Source: CAYMTN01 sp964393335
GTDB taxonomy: Bacteria > Chloroflexota > Anaerolineae > Aggregatilineales > Aggregatilineaceae
DNA length: 23,688 nucleotides
Direction of reading: 5' to 3'
Assembly: GCA_964393335.1 (NCBI GenBank)
Contig: CAYMTN010000060.1
Span: forward strand, 1 to 23,688
In this document: positions 1-7,954 of the stretch, in pieces
Layout of the letters: each line of letters starts with the position of its first letter
Numbering within the stretch: the stretch's first letter is position 1
Notes under the pieces: model-generated
The model's input: the letters and a program-made list of their open reading frames with translations, nothing else
Database searches by the model: none
Told to the model about the DNA's origin: nothing
Made by a program: the position numbers and the translations under genes

Positions 1-2
1 TC

Positions 3-1595
3 AACCTGCTGTCAACCGTGATCATGGGCCTGGAGATTGTCGGACGCCGCATCGCGTATGGCGACTCGACGGTTGACCAGGTTCAGCCTGATGGCTCTGC
101 GCGGCGTCTGTCGTCCGAGCGTTTGCTGGAAACGATCAGCGTTGACAACCAGGTCGAGCGGATCAATCGCTGGCGGCCCGGCGTCGAACGCACGCGTTTT
201 TTCTGGGACTTGCTGCTGCCCGTGATATCCGATGGTACCACCAGCAACAACGAACTGTTGATCTTCACGGAAGATGTCGCCTTTCTGGATGGGCGTTACC
301 GCGAACCCGGCAGCGACGTGTGGAACGACGTGGGCGTGGTGTTCGGCCTGGATGGTAAGGTCCAGCGCATCGTCAATCATGCGGCAGAAAGTGACGCGCT
401 AGGTGTGATCGACATCATGCCCGGTTCAGACTTCCAGGCCTACAGCTCGGTCGTGACGCCAGATGGCCGCATCACCTCAGAGCCGGGGAACCTCTACACC
501 TGGCCGGATGGCGGCCTGACGTGGTCCTGGAAACCGGCCCCCAACGGGCAGTATAACATCGGTTTGTTGATCACGGCGTTCGGTGGCACGACCGGGTTTA
601 CGTCCAAAACCGTCACCGTGAACAACACCGGCCTGAACCCGGACCTGCGCGGCGAAACCCGTACAGACTTCGGCTTCACCGTCTCGCGGCTGTCGGATTG
701 GTCGCCGCTGGCTTACTTCCCCGAAGACCGGTGGATGCGGACCAGCAGCCCAGACGATGCCGACAACATCACGGTCTATTTTGCCAGTGATGTCGGCTCC
801 GATCTGGATGCGATCGCCCGGCGCTTCCTCGAAAAATATGACCGCAAGTTGCAAGGCACGATCACTGAAACCAGCGTGGCGGGCGTGCCCGCGCGCGAAC
901 TGCGTTTCAGTTACGACACTGACCAGGGCACCGTCAACGGGCACGCGCTCGCCATCTTCCACGAAACGCGCGGCATCGGCATGATCTTCGCCGCCGAGGC
1001 CCTGGCAGGTGTGGGCGACCTCGACGCCACGTTTGCGATGCTGCGCGATAACCTGGGCATCATCGACCTGCAAGCCTTGAACGAGTCGGATACCAGCGCG
1101 TGGTACTTTGATGATTTTGTGCCCGAAGTGCAGTACCCGGTCCGTCTGGATTGGACTCCCGGCACCGAATCCGGCGGCTGGACGCGTTATGCACCGGACG
1201 GCGACACCACCGGCCCAACCTTTGTAGGTCTCACTCGCATGGAAACCGCCCGCCAGACCTCCGGCGAACTGCTGGATGATCTGATGGCCGTGTATGTCCA
1301 ACCGGACGTGGCGAATCTGGCGATCACCGGGCAGCGCAGCTACTACGGCCAGAGTTACACGTGGTACACCAGTGAAGCGGTCTATCATGGTCCCAGCCAT
1401 ACCTGGGAAGCCGCGCTTTACACGGCTGAACGCAGCGGCCAACCGGTCACCGGGCGCATGTACGCGACCATTTATAACGACTATGGCTACGCGCTGTGGG
1501 TCGAGACGCCGGACACCGAAGACGCTGCCACCGTTTTTGCCGATGTGTTCGAGCCAATGCTCGACGGATTCATGATTGGTGAGCCGGAGCAATAA
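3..1595 (+). CDS. C-terminal part of a large beta-rich protein (5' end outside window)
   Basis: The reading frame is open to the left edge, so the gene very likely begins upstream. The visible part is about 530 residues. Residues roughly 70-215 (counted from the first in-window Met) are beta-rich and hold a segment of the type 'FLDGRYREPGSDVW...DVGVVFGLDG', then 'PAPNGQYNIGLLITAFGG', resembling the beta-sandwich tail of secreted peptidases. I suspect, but cannot prove, a clostripain-like (C11) protein whose catalytic part is off-window. The last 300 residues look like two tandem alpha/beta domains of the PsbP/DcrB sort (about 215-350 and 360-520). It ends 147 bases before the Nif11-leader peptide gene on the same strand. 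If it is a protease it could be the maturation or effector partner of that peptide. No transmembrane segment is seen in the visible part. The family is not firmly recognised. Confidence 0.6.
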   Translation, partial: NLLSTVIMGLEIVGRRIAYGDSTVDQVQPDGSARRLSSERLLETISVDNQVERINRWRPGVERTRFFWDLLLPVISDGTTSNNELLIFTEDVAFLDGRYREPGSDVWNDVGVVFGLDGKVQRIVNHAAESDALGVIDIMPGSDFQAYSSVVTPDGRITSEPGNLYTWPDGGLTWSWKPAPNGQYNIGLLITAFGGTTGFTSKTVTVNNTGLNPDLRGETRTDFGFTVSRLSDWSPLAYFPEDRWMRTSSPDDADNITVYFASDVGSDLDAIARRFLEKYDRKLQGTITETSVAGVPARELRFSYDTDQGTVNGHALAIFHETRGIGMIFAAEALAGVGDLDATFAMLRDNLGIIDLQALNESDTSAWYFDDFVPEVQYPVRLDWTPGTESGGWTRYAPDGDTTGPTFVGLTRMETARQTSGELLDDLMAVYVQPDVANLAITGQRSYYGQSYTWYTSEAVYHGPSHTWEAALYTAERSGQPVTGRMYATIYNDYGYALWVETPDTEDAATVFADVFEPMLDGFMIGEPEQ

Positions 1596-1727
1596 CTGCT
1601 AAGATTACGGTCAAAGGAAACACACGACCCACTTCGGCGTCAACCGACGACACATATGGTAGAAGTGCATGGCACACAAACACACCCGTGAGACGGCATC
1701 CCAGGTCAAGAGCAGACCTTTAAGTGC

Positions 1728-1733
1728 AAGGAG
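1728..1733 (+). promoter_or_regulatory. Ribosome binding site of the Nif11-leader peptide gene
   Basis: AAGGAG lies nine bases before the ATG at 1743. It fixes the start of this short gene. Confidence 0.75.
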
Positions 1734-1742
1734 CAACACACG

Positions 1743-1994
1743 ATGTCAGCGGAAAAAGCAAAAGCGTTCTTGAAGAAGGCGCAAGACGACCAGGACCTGC
1801 AAGCGAAAATCGATGCGACTCAAAGCAACGGCAAAGCAGTTGTGAAGCTCGGCGCGAGTCTGGGCTACGAGTTCACCGTCGAGGAATTGAACATGGCCAT
1901 TGACGAGCTGTACGGCGAGCTGTCCGACGAAGAACTCGCCAGCGCGGCGGGTGGCACCACCGGCAAGTGGACGCCCATCGAGTTCAACCCGTAA
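1743..1994 (+). CDS. Nif11-type leader peptide, putative exported RiPP/microcin precursor
   Basis: An 83-residue peptide. Residues 1-69 match the Nif11-like leader pattern: an N-terminal helix 'MSAEKAKAFLKKAQDD', the 'GYEFTVEELNMAI' segment and the terminal 'ELSDEELASAAGG'. Gly70-Gly71 is a double-glycine cleavage site of the kind cut by C39 peptidases, and such a peptidase is encoded at the start of the ABC transporter at 5709-7943. The predicted released product is residues 72-83, TTGKWTPIEFNP: only 12 residues, with no Cys and no Ser, so lanthionine, sactionine or Ser-derived chemistry is excluded. Thr, Lys, Trp, Asn and the carboxylates remain possible targets. No modification enzyme is visible in the window. 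It is followed by a strong terminator, so it can be made as an abundant monocistronic transcript. The family call is confident; the product's activity is unknown. Confidence 0.88.
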   Translation: MSAEKAKAFLKKAQDDQDLQAKIDATQSNGKAVVKLGASLGYEFTVEELNMAIDELYGELSDEELASAAGGTTGKWTPIEFNP

Positions 1995-2027
1995 AACCCT
2001 GGTTATCCCTCAAACGGCTGCCCGTTC

Positions 2028-2063
2028 CGCCTCGCCCGTCACCACGACCGGCGAGGCGTTTTT
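2028..2063 (+). terminator. Rho-independent terminator after the leader peptide gene
   Basis: A perfect 9-bp stem, CGCCTCGCC (2028-2036) with GGCGAGGCG (2050-2058), encloses a 13-base loop and is followed directly by TTTTT (2059-2063). It lies 33 bases after the peptide's stop codon and isolates that gene from the next. Confidence 0.9.
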
Positions 2064-2088
2064 GTGTTGACCGCGCGGGCGCGGCCAG

Positions 2089-2117
2089 TTGCTTATGCAA
2101 CCGGCTTTGTGTACTAT
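2089..2117 (+). promoter_or_regulatory. Candidate sigma-70-type promoter for the CNB-domain gene
   Basis: TTGCTT (2089-2094) and TACTAT (2112-2117) are separated by 17 bases. The predicted transcript would begin near 2124, at the base of a 7-bp stem (GGGCGCA 2125-2131 with TGCGCCC 2152-2158), giving a 5' untranslated region of about 95 bases with a 5'-terminal hairpin. This rests on pattern match only. Confidence 0.45.
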
Positions 2118-2217
2118 ACGCGTAGGGCGCACGCGGGGGTTGTTTGGTGGATGCGCCCGCTGTACGGAATGTCAAAATCCACATGCTGGCTTGGCAACCA
2201 TAAAAAGGGCAAACAAC

Positions 2218-2751
2218 ATGCGTAGAGTATTGTACATGTTGGGGCAGTTGAGCGACGAAAACATCGACTGGATGATCGCAAAAGGCAAACGCGAGCATGT
2301 CACGGCGGGTACCGTGCTCATCGAAGAGGGCAAGCCGAGCGAGTTGGTGTATATCGTGTTGGATGGGGCACTCGGCGTTTTTGTTGAGTCCGGCGGGGCC
2401 GATCAGCAGATCGCGGAACGCAGCGTAGGCGAGATTCTGGGCGAAATGTCATTCATCGACGACCGCTTGCCGACCGCCACCGTCAAGGCTGTGGAAGAAT
2501 CCACGCTGTTCACTATCCCAAAGGCGGTGCTCTCGCAAAAACTGGAAGATGATCGGGATTTTGCCGCGCGTTTTTACCGGGGGATTGCAGTCTCGTTGTC
2601 GTATCGCCTGCGCGAATCAATGGAACAGTCCGGACCGGGCACCGGGCCAAGCGGCGAGACAGACGAGGACGAGCTGGATTCAAACGTGCTGGATAGTGTC
2701 TATCTGGCCGGTATGCGCTTTGACCGCATCGTTCGCCGCATGATGGGCTGA
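2218..2751 (+). CDS. Stand-alone cyclic-nucleotide-binding-fold (CNB) protein
   Basis: A 177-residue protein. Residues about 5-125 form a CNB/Crp-type beta-roll (the 'VTAGTVLIEEGKPSELVYIVLDG' strands, then 'GEILGEMSF...PTATVKA'). The C-terminal 50 residues are acidic and then basic, without a helix-turn-helix, so this is not a Crp transcription factor. In the phosphate-binding cassette Gly75-Glu76 is kept, but the Arg of the usual R-(S/T)-A motif is Pro85 (P-T-A), so classical cAMP/cGMP binding is doubtful. I chose ATG 2218 because the conserved fold begins just after it; the frame is open upstream to 2089 but shows no domain there. CNB proteins recur beside NHLM export genes, and the ABC transporter opposite has a similar N-terminal region. 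A regulatory or scaffold role in export is inference. Confidence 0.8.
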   Translation: MRRVLYMLGQLSDENIDWMIAKGKREHVTAGTVLIEEGKPSELVYIVLDGALGVFVESGGADQQIAERSVGEILGEMSFIDDRLPTATVKAVEESTLFTIPKAVLSQKLEDDRDFAARFYRGIAVSLSYRLRESMEQSGPGTGPSGETDEDELDSNVLDSVYLAGMRFDRIVRRMMG

Positions 2752-5694
2752 TCAGATCAACTGGCGCTGTGCCAGTTCGCTAAACACGCTGCCCCTGCCA
2801 AGCAACTCCTGGTACGTGCCGTGCTCGACGATTTTGCCGCGCTGCATAACCAGGATGTGGTCCGCGTCGACAATGGTACTCAAACGGTGCGCGATCACAA
2901 TGCGGGTTGCGTCCACTTGCTTGAGGCTTTCCGTCACCTGGGACTGCGATCGGTCATCGAGCGCGCTGGTCGCCTCGTCAAAAAAGATAATACGGGGCCG
3001 CGTGACGAGCGCCCGTGCGATCAGCAGCCGCTGGCGCTGCCCGCCCGAAAAAGTGCTGCCGCCCTCGCTGATGTAGGTCTGCATCCCCATTGGCATCTGT
3101 TTGATGTCCGCCTCGATGCCCGCCTGCCGCGCGGCTTCCCAGGCATCGTCGGCGGTCAGGCCGCTCGACCCCACGATATTTTCCAGGATAGTGCCGGTAA
3201 CCACCTGGCTGTGTTGGAGCACGACGCCGATCTGACGCCGCACGGCGCGCAGATCGATTTCTGACAGCGCCTGCCCGTCGTAATACACCGCGCCGGAATC
3301 GGGCCGCTCGAAGCCGAGCAGATGCCGCAGGAGCGTCGATTTGCCTGATCCCGACGCGCCCACCAGCGCGACAAACTCGCCCGGTTCTACGTTGAACGTC
3401 ACATCATCCAACACCAACGGGCCTTCTTTGTCGTAACGGAACGAGACATGGTTGACTTCAATCGCGCCGCTCAACTCGCCGGGATCGGCTTTTTGCTCGT
3501 CTACTTCGGGCAGAGTCTGTAAGATGGGTTTCAGCCGCTCATACACCGGCACAATCGACAGCGCCGCCACAAACGCCCCGCTGAACTGCATGCCCGCCAC
3601 CACGAACTGCACAAACGCCGCGTTAAAGGCCAGGAACATGCCGGTTGACAGGCTGGTCTGACCGTAGACGAGCGCGTACAACACCATTGACGCCAGCACC
3701 GGGAACACGGCGATCAACACGTTGAGGTAATTCATCACGGACTGCGCCCTGAAGGCAAGCTTTTTTTGCGTGCTAAACACGCTCGCCCACAGGAAGAACG
3801 CGCGGCCTTCTGCCCCTGCCACCCGCAGCTTGGACATGCCGCCGACCAGCTGCACGATCAGTCCGGAGATTTCACCCTGCGTGCGTGTGACCTGCCGCTG
3901 GTAACGCAGCAGTTGCCACCCCAGCCCGGCCATCGCGGCAAACACCACCAGCATGATGCCGATCATCATCAGCGCCAGCCGGGCATCGTAATAGAACATC
4001 ACCAGCAGGTTAAGGGTCGAAAATATACCGGATAACATCGAGAGAATCACCGAGCCGGACAGCGTTTGTTTGATGGTGTAAATGCCCAGGGCGCGCTCGG
4101 TCAGTTCGCCCGCCGAATAGCGGCGGAAAAAATCTGCTGGCAGGCTCAACAGCCGGTCCCACACCGCTGCCTGGATCGAACTATCCATGCGTCCCTCGAC
4201 GCGCAGCAGCACGATGCTGCGCACGATCTGGAACAGGGCAATCGCCAGCGCGCTGGCAGCCAGCGCACCGCCTAACACCAGCAGCTGCGTCTGCTCGCCG
4301 GACGGGATCAGCCGGTCAAACACGACTCCGGTCACCACCGGCACAAGCAGCGCCAGCAGGCCACCGGCCACGCTGACGACCAGCAGCGTCAGCAGATCGC
4401 GCCCGGTTCCGCGTATGCCAAATCGCACCAGATCCAGCGCGCGCAGCGGGCGCTCCGGGAAGGAGCGGTAAAACGCGAAGGCCGTGCCGGTCAACTCGGA
4501 CGCGACTCCCTCGTCAACCGGCAGAGTCTCCAACTGCGCCGGATCGTGCAGTTCGTATGAACGCGCGTTGACCGGCAGCAGCGCCACCGGATCGCGCTCC
4601 TCGCCTCGAAACGCCAGCATCGGGCCGTTATCGCGCCGCCACCAGTCGTCGCGCAGCAGTACCATTCGGCTTCGGATATGCGACGCCCGCACGATCTCGG
4701 CCAGCGGGTCCTGGCGCTCGCCGACCCCGGCTGCCGGGGCACCGTCATAATCGGGCGGCGTTTTGATGGTGATACCCAACACCCCCCCCACCAACCGGCA
4801 CGCCGCGATCAACGGATCGGGGCTTTCGACGCTGATATAAGTTGGGGATTCGTCGCTCCAGGTGGATGCCAGCCGCGAAAACGCGGTTTGAACCTTCAAT
4901 TCGTCACTGGCGATCTTGTCCTGAATCAACTGGCGGGCGGTGGCATCGTCCTGCTGGATGTCCTGCTCGATCAGGTCCATCATCCCGTCGGAGAAACGGG
5001 TCAGAAACGACCATTCGGCGTCTTGTTGCAGCATGGAGGGCGTATCAAATGCGCGTATCCGGCTGTCTTCGGCGGCTTGCAGCCAGGTGCGCTCGGAGAT
5101 CGGCACGGGCGTGTCACCGCTGATCGGCGGGACATCGTCGCGGCCCAAAAAGCGCGCGCTGCCCTCAAGTTGGACCCAGATGACGCCGCGCTGTGAGCGC
5201 GCGATCTGTCCGGCGGCGAGCGTCAATTCCTGGCCCGGCTCGATGATCTGGTATTCCTTCGGCCTGACGGCGCTGGTTACGCCGGAAGCCAGCAGCCGCA
5301 CCCAGCTTTCAAGCATCCCGGTCACAACCGGCCCATTTTCCGGCTTTTGAAGCTGCTGGATCAGCCGCGATTTGCTGAACTGAAGAATCTGGGTTTCGGG
5401 CGCGCAGCTTGCCAGCAGCGCGACCGGGCGATCACGCGAAGGAATACCCAACAACAGTTGGTGCGTATACGCGCGGAAAAAATGATGGCGGGCGCTCGAC
5501 ACTTCGCCCTGGTCGGTGCGCACGGCAAAAACATCCACCACACCCTTGTAAACCAGCCAGGCGCGATCATCGCCGGAGAGCAAAAAGGGTTCGTTACCGC
5601 TCAGCGTCAGCAGGCGTGAGTCGCGGTAACGCAGCCCCAGCAGAAACAGCTCCCATTCTTCCGACGTTTCGACAAATCGCCTTTGGTCCGGCAT
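2752..5694 (-). CDS. NHLM-type ABC exporter, permease-ATPase without peptidase (ABC2 type)
   Basis: A 980-residue protein, third gene of the export operon. Residues 1 to about 400 are a long cytoplasmic N-terminal region with beta-rich, CNB/cupin-like segments, typical of the second NHLM transporter and replacing the C39 peptidase. A six-helix ABC transmembrane domain follows (about 420-740, starting 'LLTLLVVSVAGGLLALLVPVV'). The ATPase domain has Walker A GASGSGKST (779-787), signature FSGGQRQ (from about 882), Walker B IIFFDE (about 902-907) and the H-loop His near 936, so it should be a working ATPase. It probably pairs with the peptidase-bearing transporter upstream as a heterodimer, or acts with it in the inner membrane to export the Nif11-leader product. 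The gap to the upstream gene is 14 bases; the sequence GAGAGGA precedes its ATG. Its stop codon abuts the convergent CNB gene with no spacer. Confidence 0.92.
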   Translation of the reverse strand: MPDQRRFVETSEEWELFLLGLRYRDSRLLTLSGNEPFLLSGDDRAWLVYKGVVDVFAVRTDQGEVSSARHHFFRAYTHQLLLGIPSRDRPVALLASCAPETQILQFSKSRLIQQLQKPENGPVVTGMLESWVRLLASGVTSAVRPKEYQIIEPGQELTLAAGQIARSQRGVIWVQLEGSARFLGRDDVPPISGDTPVPISERTWLQAAEDSRIRAFDTPSMLQQDAEWSFLTRFSDGMMDLIEQDIQQDDATARQLIQDKIASDELKVQTAFSRLASTWSDESPTYISVESPDPLIAACRLVGGVLGITIKTPPDYDGAPAAGVGERQDPLAEIVRASHIRSRMVLLRDDWWRRDNGPMLAFRGEERDPVALLPVNARSYELHDPAQLETLPVDEGVASELTGTAFAFYRSFPERPLRALDLVRFGIRGTGRDLLTLLVVSVAGGLLALLVPVVTGVVFDRLIPSGEQTQLLVLGGALAASALAIALFQIVRSIVLLRVEGRMDSSIQAAVWDRLLSLPADFFRRYSAGELTERALGIYTIKQTLSGSVILSMLSGIFSTLNLLVMFYYDARLALMMIGIMLVVFAAMAGLGWQLLRYQRQVTRTQGEISGLIVQLVGGMSKLRVAGAEGRAFFLWASVFSTQKKLAFRAQSVMNYLNVLIAVFPVLASMVLYALVYGQTSLSTGMFLAFNAAFVQFVVAGMQFSGAFVAALSIVPVYERLKPILQTLPEVDEQKADPGELSGAIEVNHVSFRYDKEGPLVLDDVTFNVEPGEFVALVGASGSGKSTLLRHLLGFERPDSGAVYYDGQALSEIDLRAVRRQIGVVLQHSQVVTGTILENIVGSSGLTADDAWEAARQAGIEADIKQMPMGMQTYISEGGSTFSGGQRQRLLIARALVTRPRIIFFDEATSALDDRSQSQVTESLKQVDATRIVIAHRLSTIVDADHILVMQRGKIVEHGTYQELLGRGSVFSELAQRQLI

Positions 5695-5708
5695 GCGTGT
5701 CCTCTCGC

Positions 5709-7943
5709 CTACAAATCCGCCAGGTTATCGAACACCGAATCGACCACACTCTTACGGCGGGATGGCTGCTCAGCGCCGATCAACGTTGCATAAGCGCCGC
5801 CCTCGCGCAGCATGTCGTGATGCGTGCCGCGCTGCACGATCTTACCCTTGTCCAGCACGATGATCTCGTCGCAGTCGCGGATCGTGCTGAGACGGTGCGC
5901 GATGATCAGGCAGGTGCAGCCCCGGCGGCGCAGGTTATCGTCGATCGTTTGTTCCGTGATAGGGTCCAGCGCGCTGGTCGCTTCGTCCAGCAGGAGGAGG
6001 GTCGGGTTGGTGACCAGCGCCCGCGCGATCTCCAACCGCTGCCGCTCACCCCCGCTAAAATTGCGTCCCCCCGCTTGCAGTTCAAAATCGTACCCGCCGG
6101 TATGTTCGGTGATCACGTCGTGGATGGAGGCGTCTTTGGCGGCCTGCACGATCCACCCTTTGGGAATTGTCTGGTTCCACAATGTGAGGTTGTCGCGGAT
6201 CGTGCCGCTGAACAGCGCAATGTTCTGATCGACCATCGCCATCGACCCCGTCATGACGTTACGCGGGATGGCGTCGCGCGGCTTGCCGTCGAATAGAATC
6301 TCGCCTTCCCATGGTTGGTACAGCCCGGACACCAGGCGGGCCACCGTCGATTTGCCGCTGCCCGACGATCCGACCAGGGCGACCCGCTGGCCGGGTTTCA
6401 ACGTCAGGCTGAAGTCTTCGATCAGCGGTTCAGCCAGGCGGCTGTAACCAAACGAAATGTTGCGGATCTCAAGCTGGCCTTCCAGCCGTGCCAGGGAATC
6501 TGTTTCGTCGCCACGTTGGCCGCTCACCAGGTCATCCACCGGGTAGCGCAGCACGTCGTCCAGGCGGTTCATATCACCTTCCGCCTCTTGCAGGCGGTTG
6601 CCCAGGTTGATCAACTGCGATACTGGCTGGGTAAAACTCAGCATCAGGCTCTGGAACGCGACCAGCATCCCGATGGTAAGCTGCCCATCCTGCACGCGCA
6701 GCCCGCCGATGACCAGGATCACGGTGATGTTGACCGTCTGCAAAAACGGCGGGACCACGGCCAGCATCTGCGTCAGGTAGCCCAGGCGCTGCTCACCGTT
6801 GACCACTTTGGCCTGAAAACCGGCCCACCGCGCGAAAAAGCCGGACTCCGCGCCGGTCGCTTTGAGCGTCTCAATCGTTTCGAGTCCATCCATCGCCGTG
6901 CCAACCAGCTTACCGCGCTCTTGCAGCAGGTTGCGGTTGGCGTCTACGCGCCGTCGCGAAATGTACCGCAGCGCCAGGATGTTAAACGCGACAATCACCA
7001 CGCTGACCAGCGTCAGCAGCGCGTCGTATTGCAGCATCAACAGCCCGTAAAACACGACAAGCAGCATGTTAATGGCTGCCGTCGCCAGTTCGCCCGACAA
7101 AAGCTGCGCGACCCGGTCGTTGACCTGCACGCGGAAGGCGATGTCACCCGCGTAACGCTGGGTGAAAAACTCGACCGGCAGGTGCAAAATATGCCAGAAA
7201 AACCGGCTCGATCCACTCAGGGAGAGCTTGGTTTCCAGCCGCAGCAGGTACATCTGCTGCAACCACGTCAGCCACATGCGGACCACGACTGCCAGCCCCA
7301 TGCCCACCAGCAGCGGCGTGATCCAGTCGCGTCCGCTCACCAGGATGTCATCGACAAAAACGCGCAAGAAGACCGGCACGAGCAGGCCGGGGATGACCAG
7401 AAACAGGCTCGCCAACAGCACGTACAGCAGCCCGTACCGCGACCCCGCCAGTCGCTGCTGCAAGGCCCGGATCAGGTTAAAGGGCCGCCCGCCTTTTTCA
7501 AACTCCGGCCCGACCTCAACCACCAGCGCGATGCCGGTGAACGATTCGTCGAATTCTTGCAGGGTGATGGTACGCGGGCCGGTTGCCGGGTCGTTGACAT
7601 AAACGCGGTCTTTAGAGAAGCCTTCCACAACCAGGAAGTGTGTGAATTTCCAGAAGACGATCAGGGGCAGCGGCAGGGTGAGCACGCCTTGCAGGTTGCT
7701 GCGGCGGACGCCTTTCGCTTTCAGGCCATAACCCCGCGCCGCTTTGACTATGTTTAATGCGTTGCTGCCGTCCCGCGACACGCCGCACGCCAGCCGTAAT
7801 TCCTCCAGCGCGACGTATTTACCGTAATGGTGCAGCACAATCCCCAGCGACGCCGCGCCGCACTCGACGGCTTCCATTTGCAGCACAGTCGGCGTTTTGA
7901 TGCGCTTCCGGTACTCAGGGGGGATCGTCGTCAGATCAGCCAT
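5709..7943 (-). CDS. NHLM-type peptidase-containing ABC exporter (C39 bacteriocin-processing, ABC1 type)
   Basis: A 744-residue protein. The N-terminal C39 peptidase domain (about 17-145) has all three catalytic residues in context: Cys28 in 'QMEAVECGAASL', His102 in 'KFTHFLVVEG' and Asp118 in 'VYVNDPATG'. A six-helix transmembrane domain follows at about 165-460. The ATPase domain has Walker A GSSGSGKST (525-533), signature FSGGERQ (629-635), Walker B LLLLDE (649-654) and the H-loop His682. The predicted job is to cut the leader of the peptide encoded at 1743-1994 after Gly-Gly and export the released part across the inner membrane. It lies 11 bases downstream of the HlyD-like gene and 14 bases upstream of the second transporter, so the three are one operon. 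All key residues are present, and the call is firm. Confidence 0.95.
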   Translation of the reverse strand: MADLTTIPPEYRKRIKTPTVLQMEAVECGAASLGIVLHHYGKYVALEELRLACGVSRDGSNALNIVKAARGYGLKAKGVRRSNLQGVLTLPLPLIVFWKFTHFLVVEGFSKDRVYVNDPATGPRTITLQEFDESFTGIALVVEVGPEFEKGGRPFNLIRALQQRLAGSRYGLLYVLLASLFLVIPGLLVPVFLRVFVDDILVSGRDWITPLLVGMGLAVVVRMWLTWLQQMYLLRLETKLSLSGSSRFFWHILHLPVEFFTQRYAGDIAFRVQVNDRVAQLLSGELATAAINMLLVVFYGLLMLQYDALLTLVSVVIVAFNILALRYISRRRVDANRNLLQERGKLVGTAMDGLETIETLKATGAESGFFARWAGFQAKVVNGEQRLGYLTQMLAVVPPFLQTVNITVILVIGGLRVQDGQLTIGMLVAFQSLMLSFTQPVSQLINLGNRLQEAEGDMNRLDDVLRYPVDDLVSGQRGDETDSLARLEGQLEIRNISFGYSRLAEPLIEDFSLTLKPGQRVALVGSSGSGKSTVARLVSGLYQPWEGEILFDGKPRDAIPRNVMTGSMAMVDQNIALFSGTIRDNLTLWNQTIPKGWIVQAAKDASIHDVITEHTGGYDFELQAGGRNFSGGERQRLEIARALVTNPTLLLLDEATSALDPITEQTIDDNLRRRGCTCLIIAHRLSTIRDCDEIIVLDKGKIVQRGTHHDMLREGGAYATLIGAEQPSRRKSVVDSVFDNLADL

Positions 7944-7954
7944 GTAAAACGCCC

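Noticed and set aside
477..1592. Long open frame on the minus strand opposite the first gene (371 codons)
   Set aside because: It is a mirror of the codon bias of the plus-strand gene, has no ribosome site and no recognisable motif; the plus frame has clear domain-like composition.
6315..7757. Long plus-strand open frame opposite the peptidase-ABC gene (480 codons)
   Set aside because: The composition is Gln/His/Arg-rich and low in complexity, and it lies wholly over a gene with all catalytic motifs intact on the other strand. Typical antisense shadow in GC-rich DNA.
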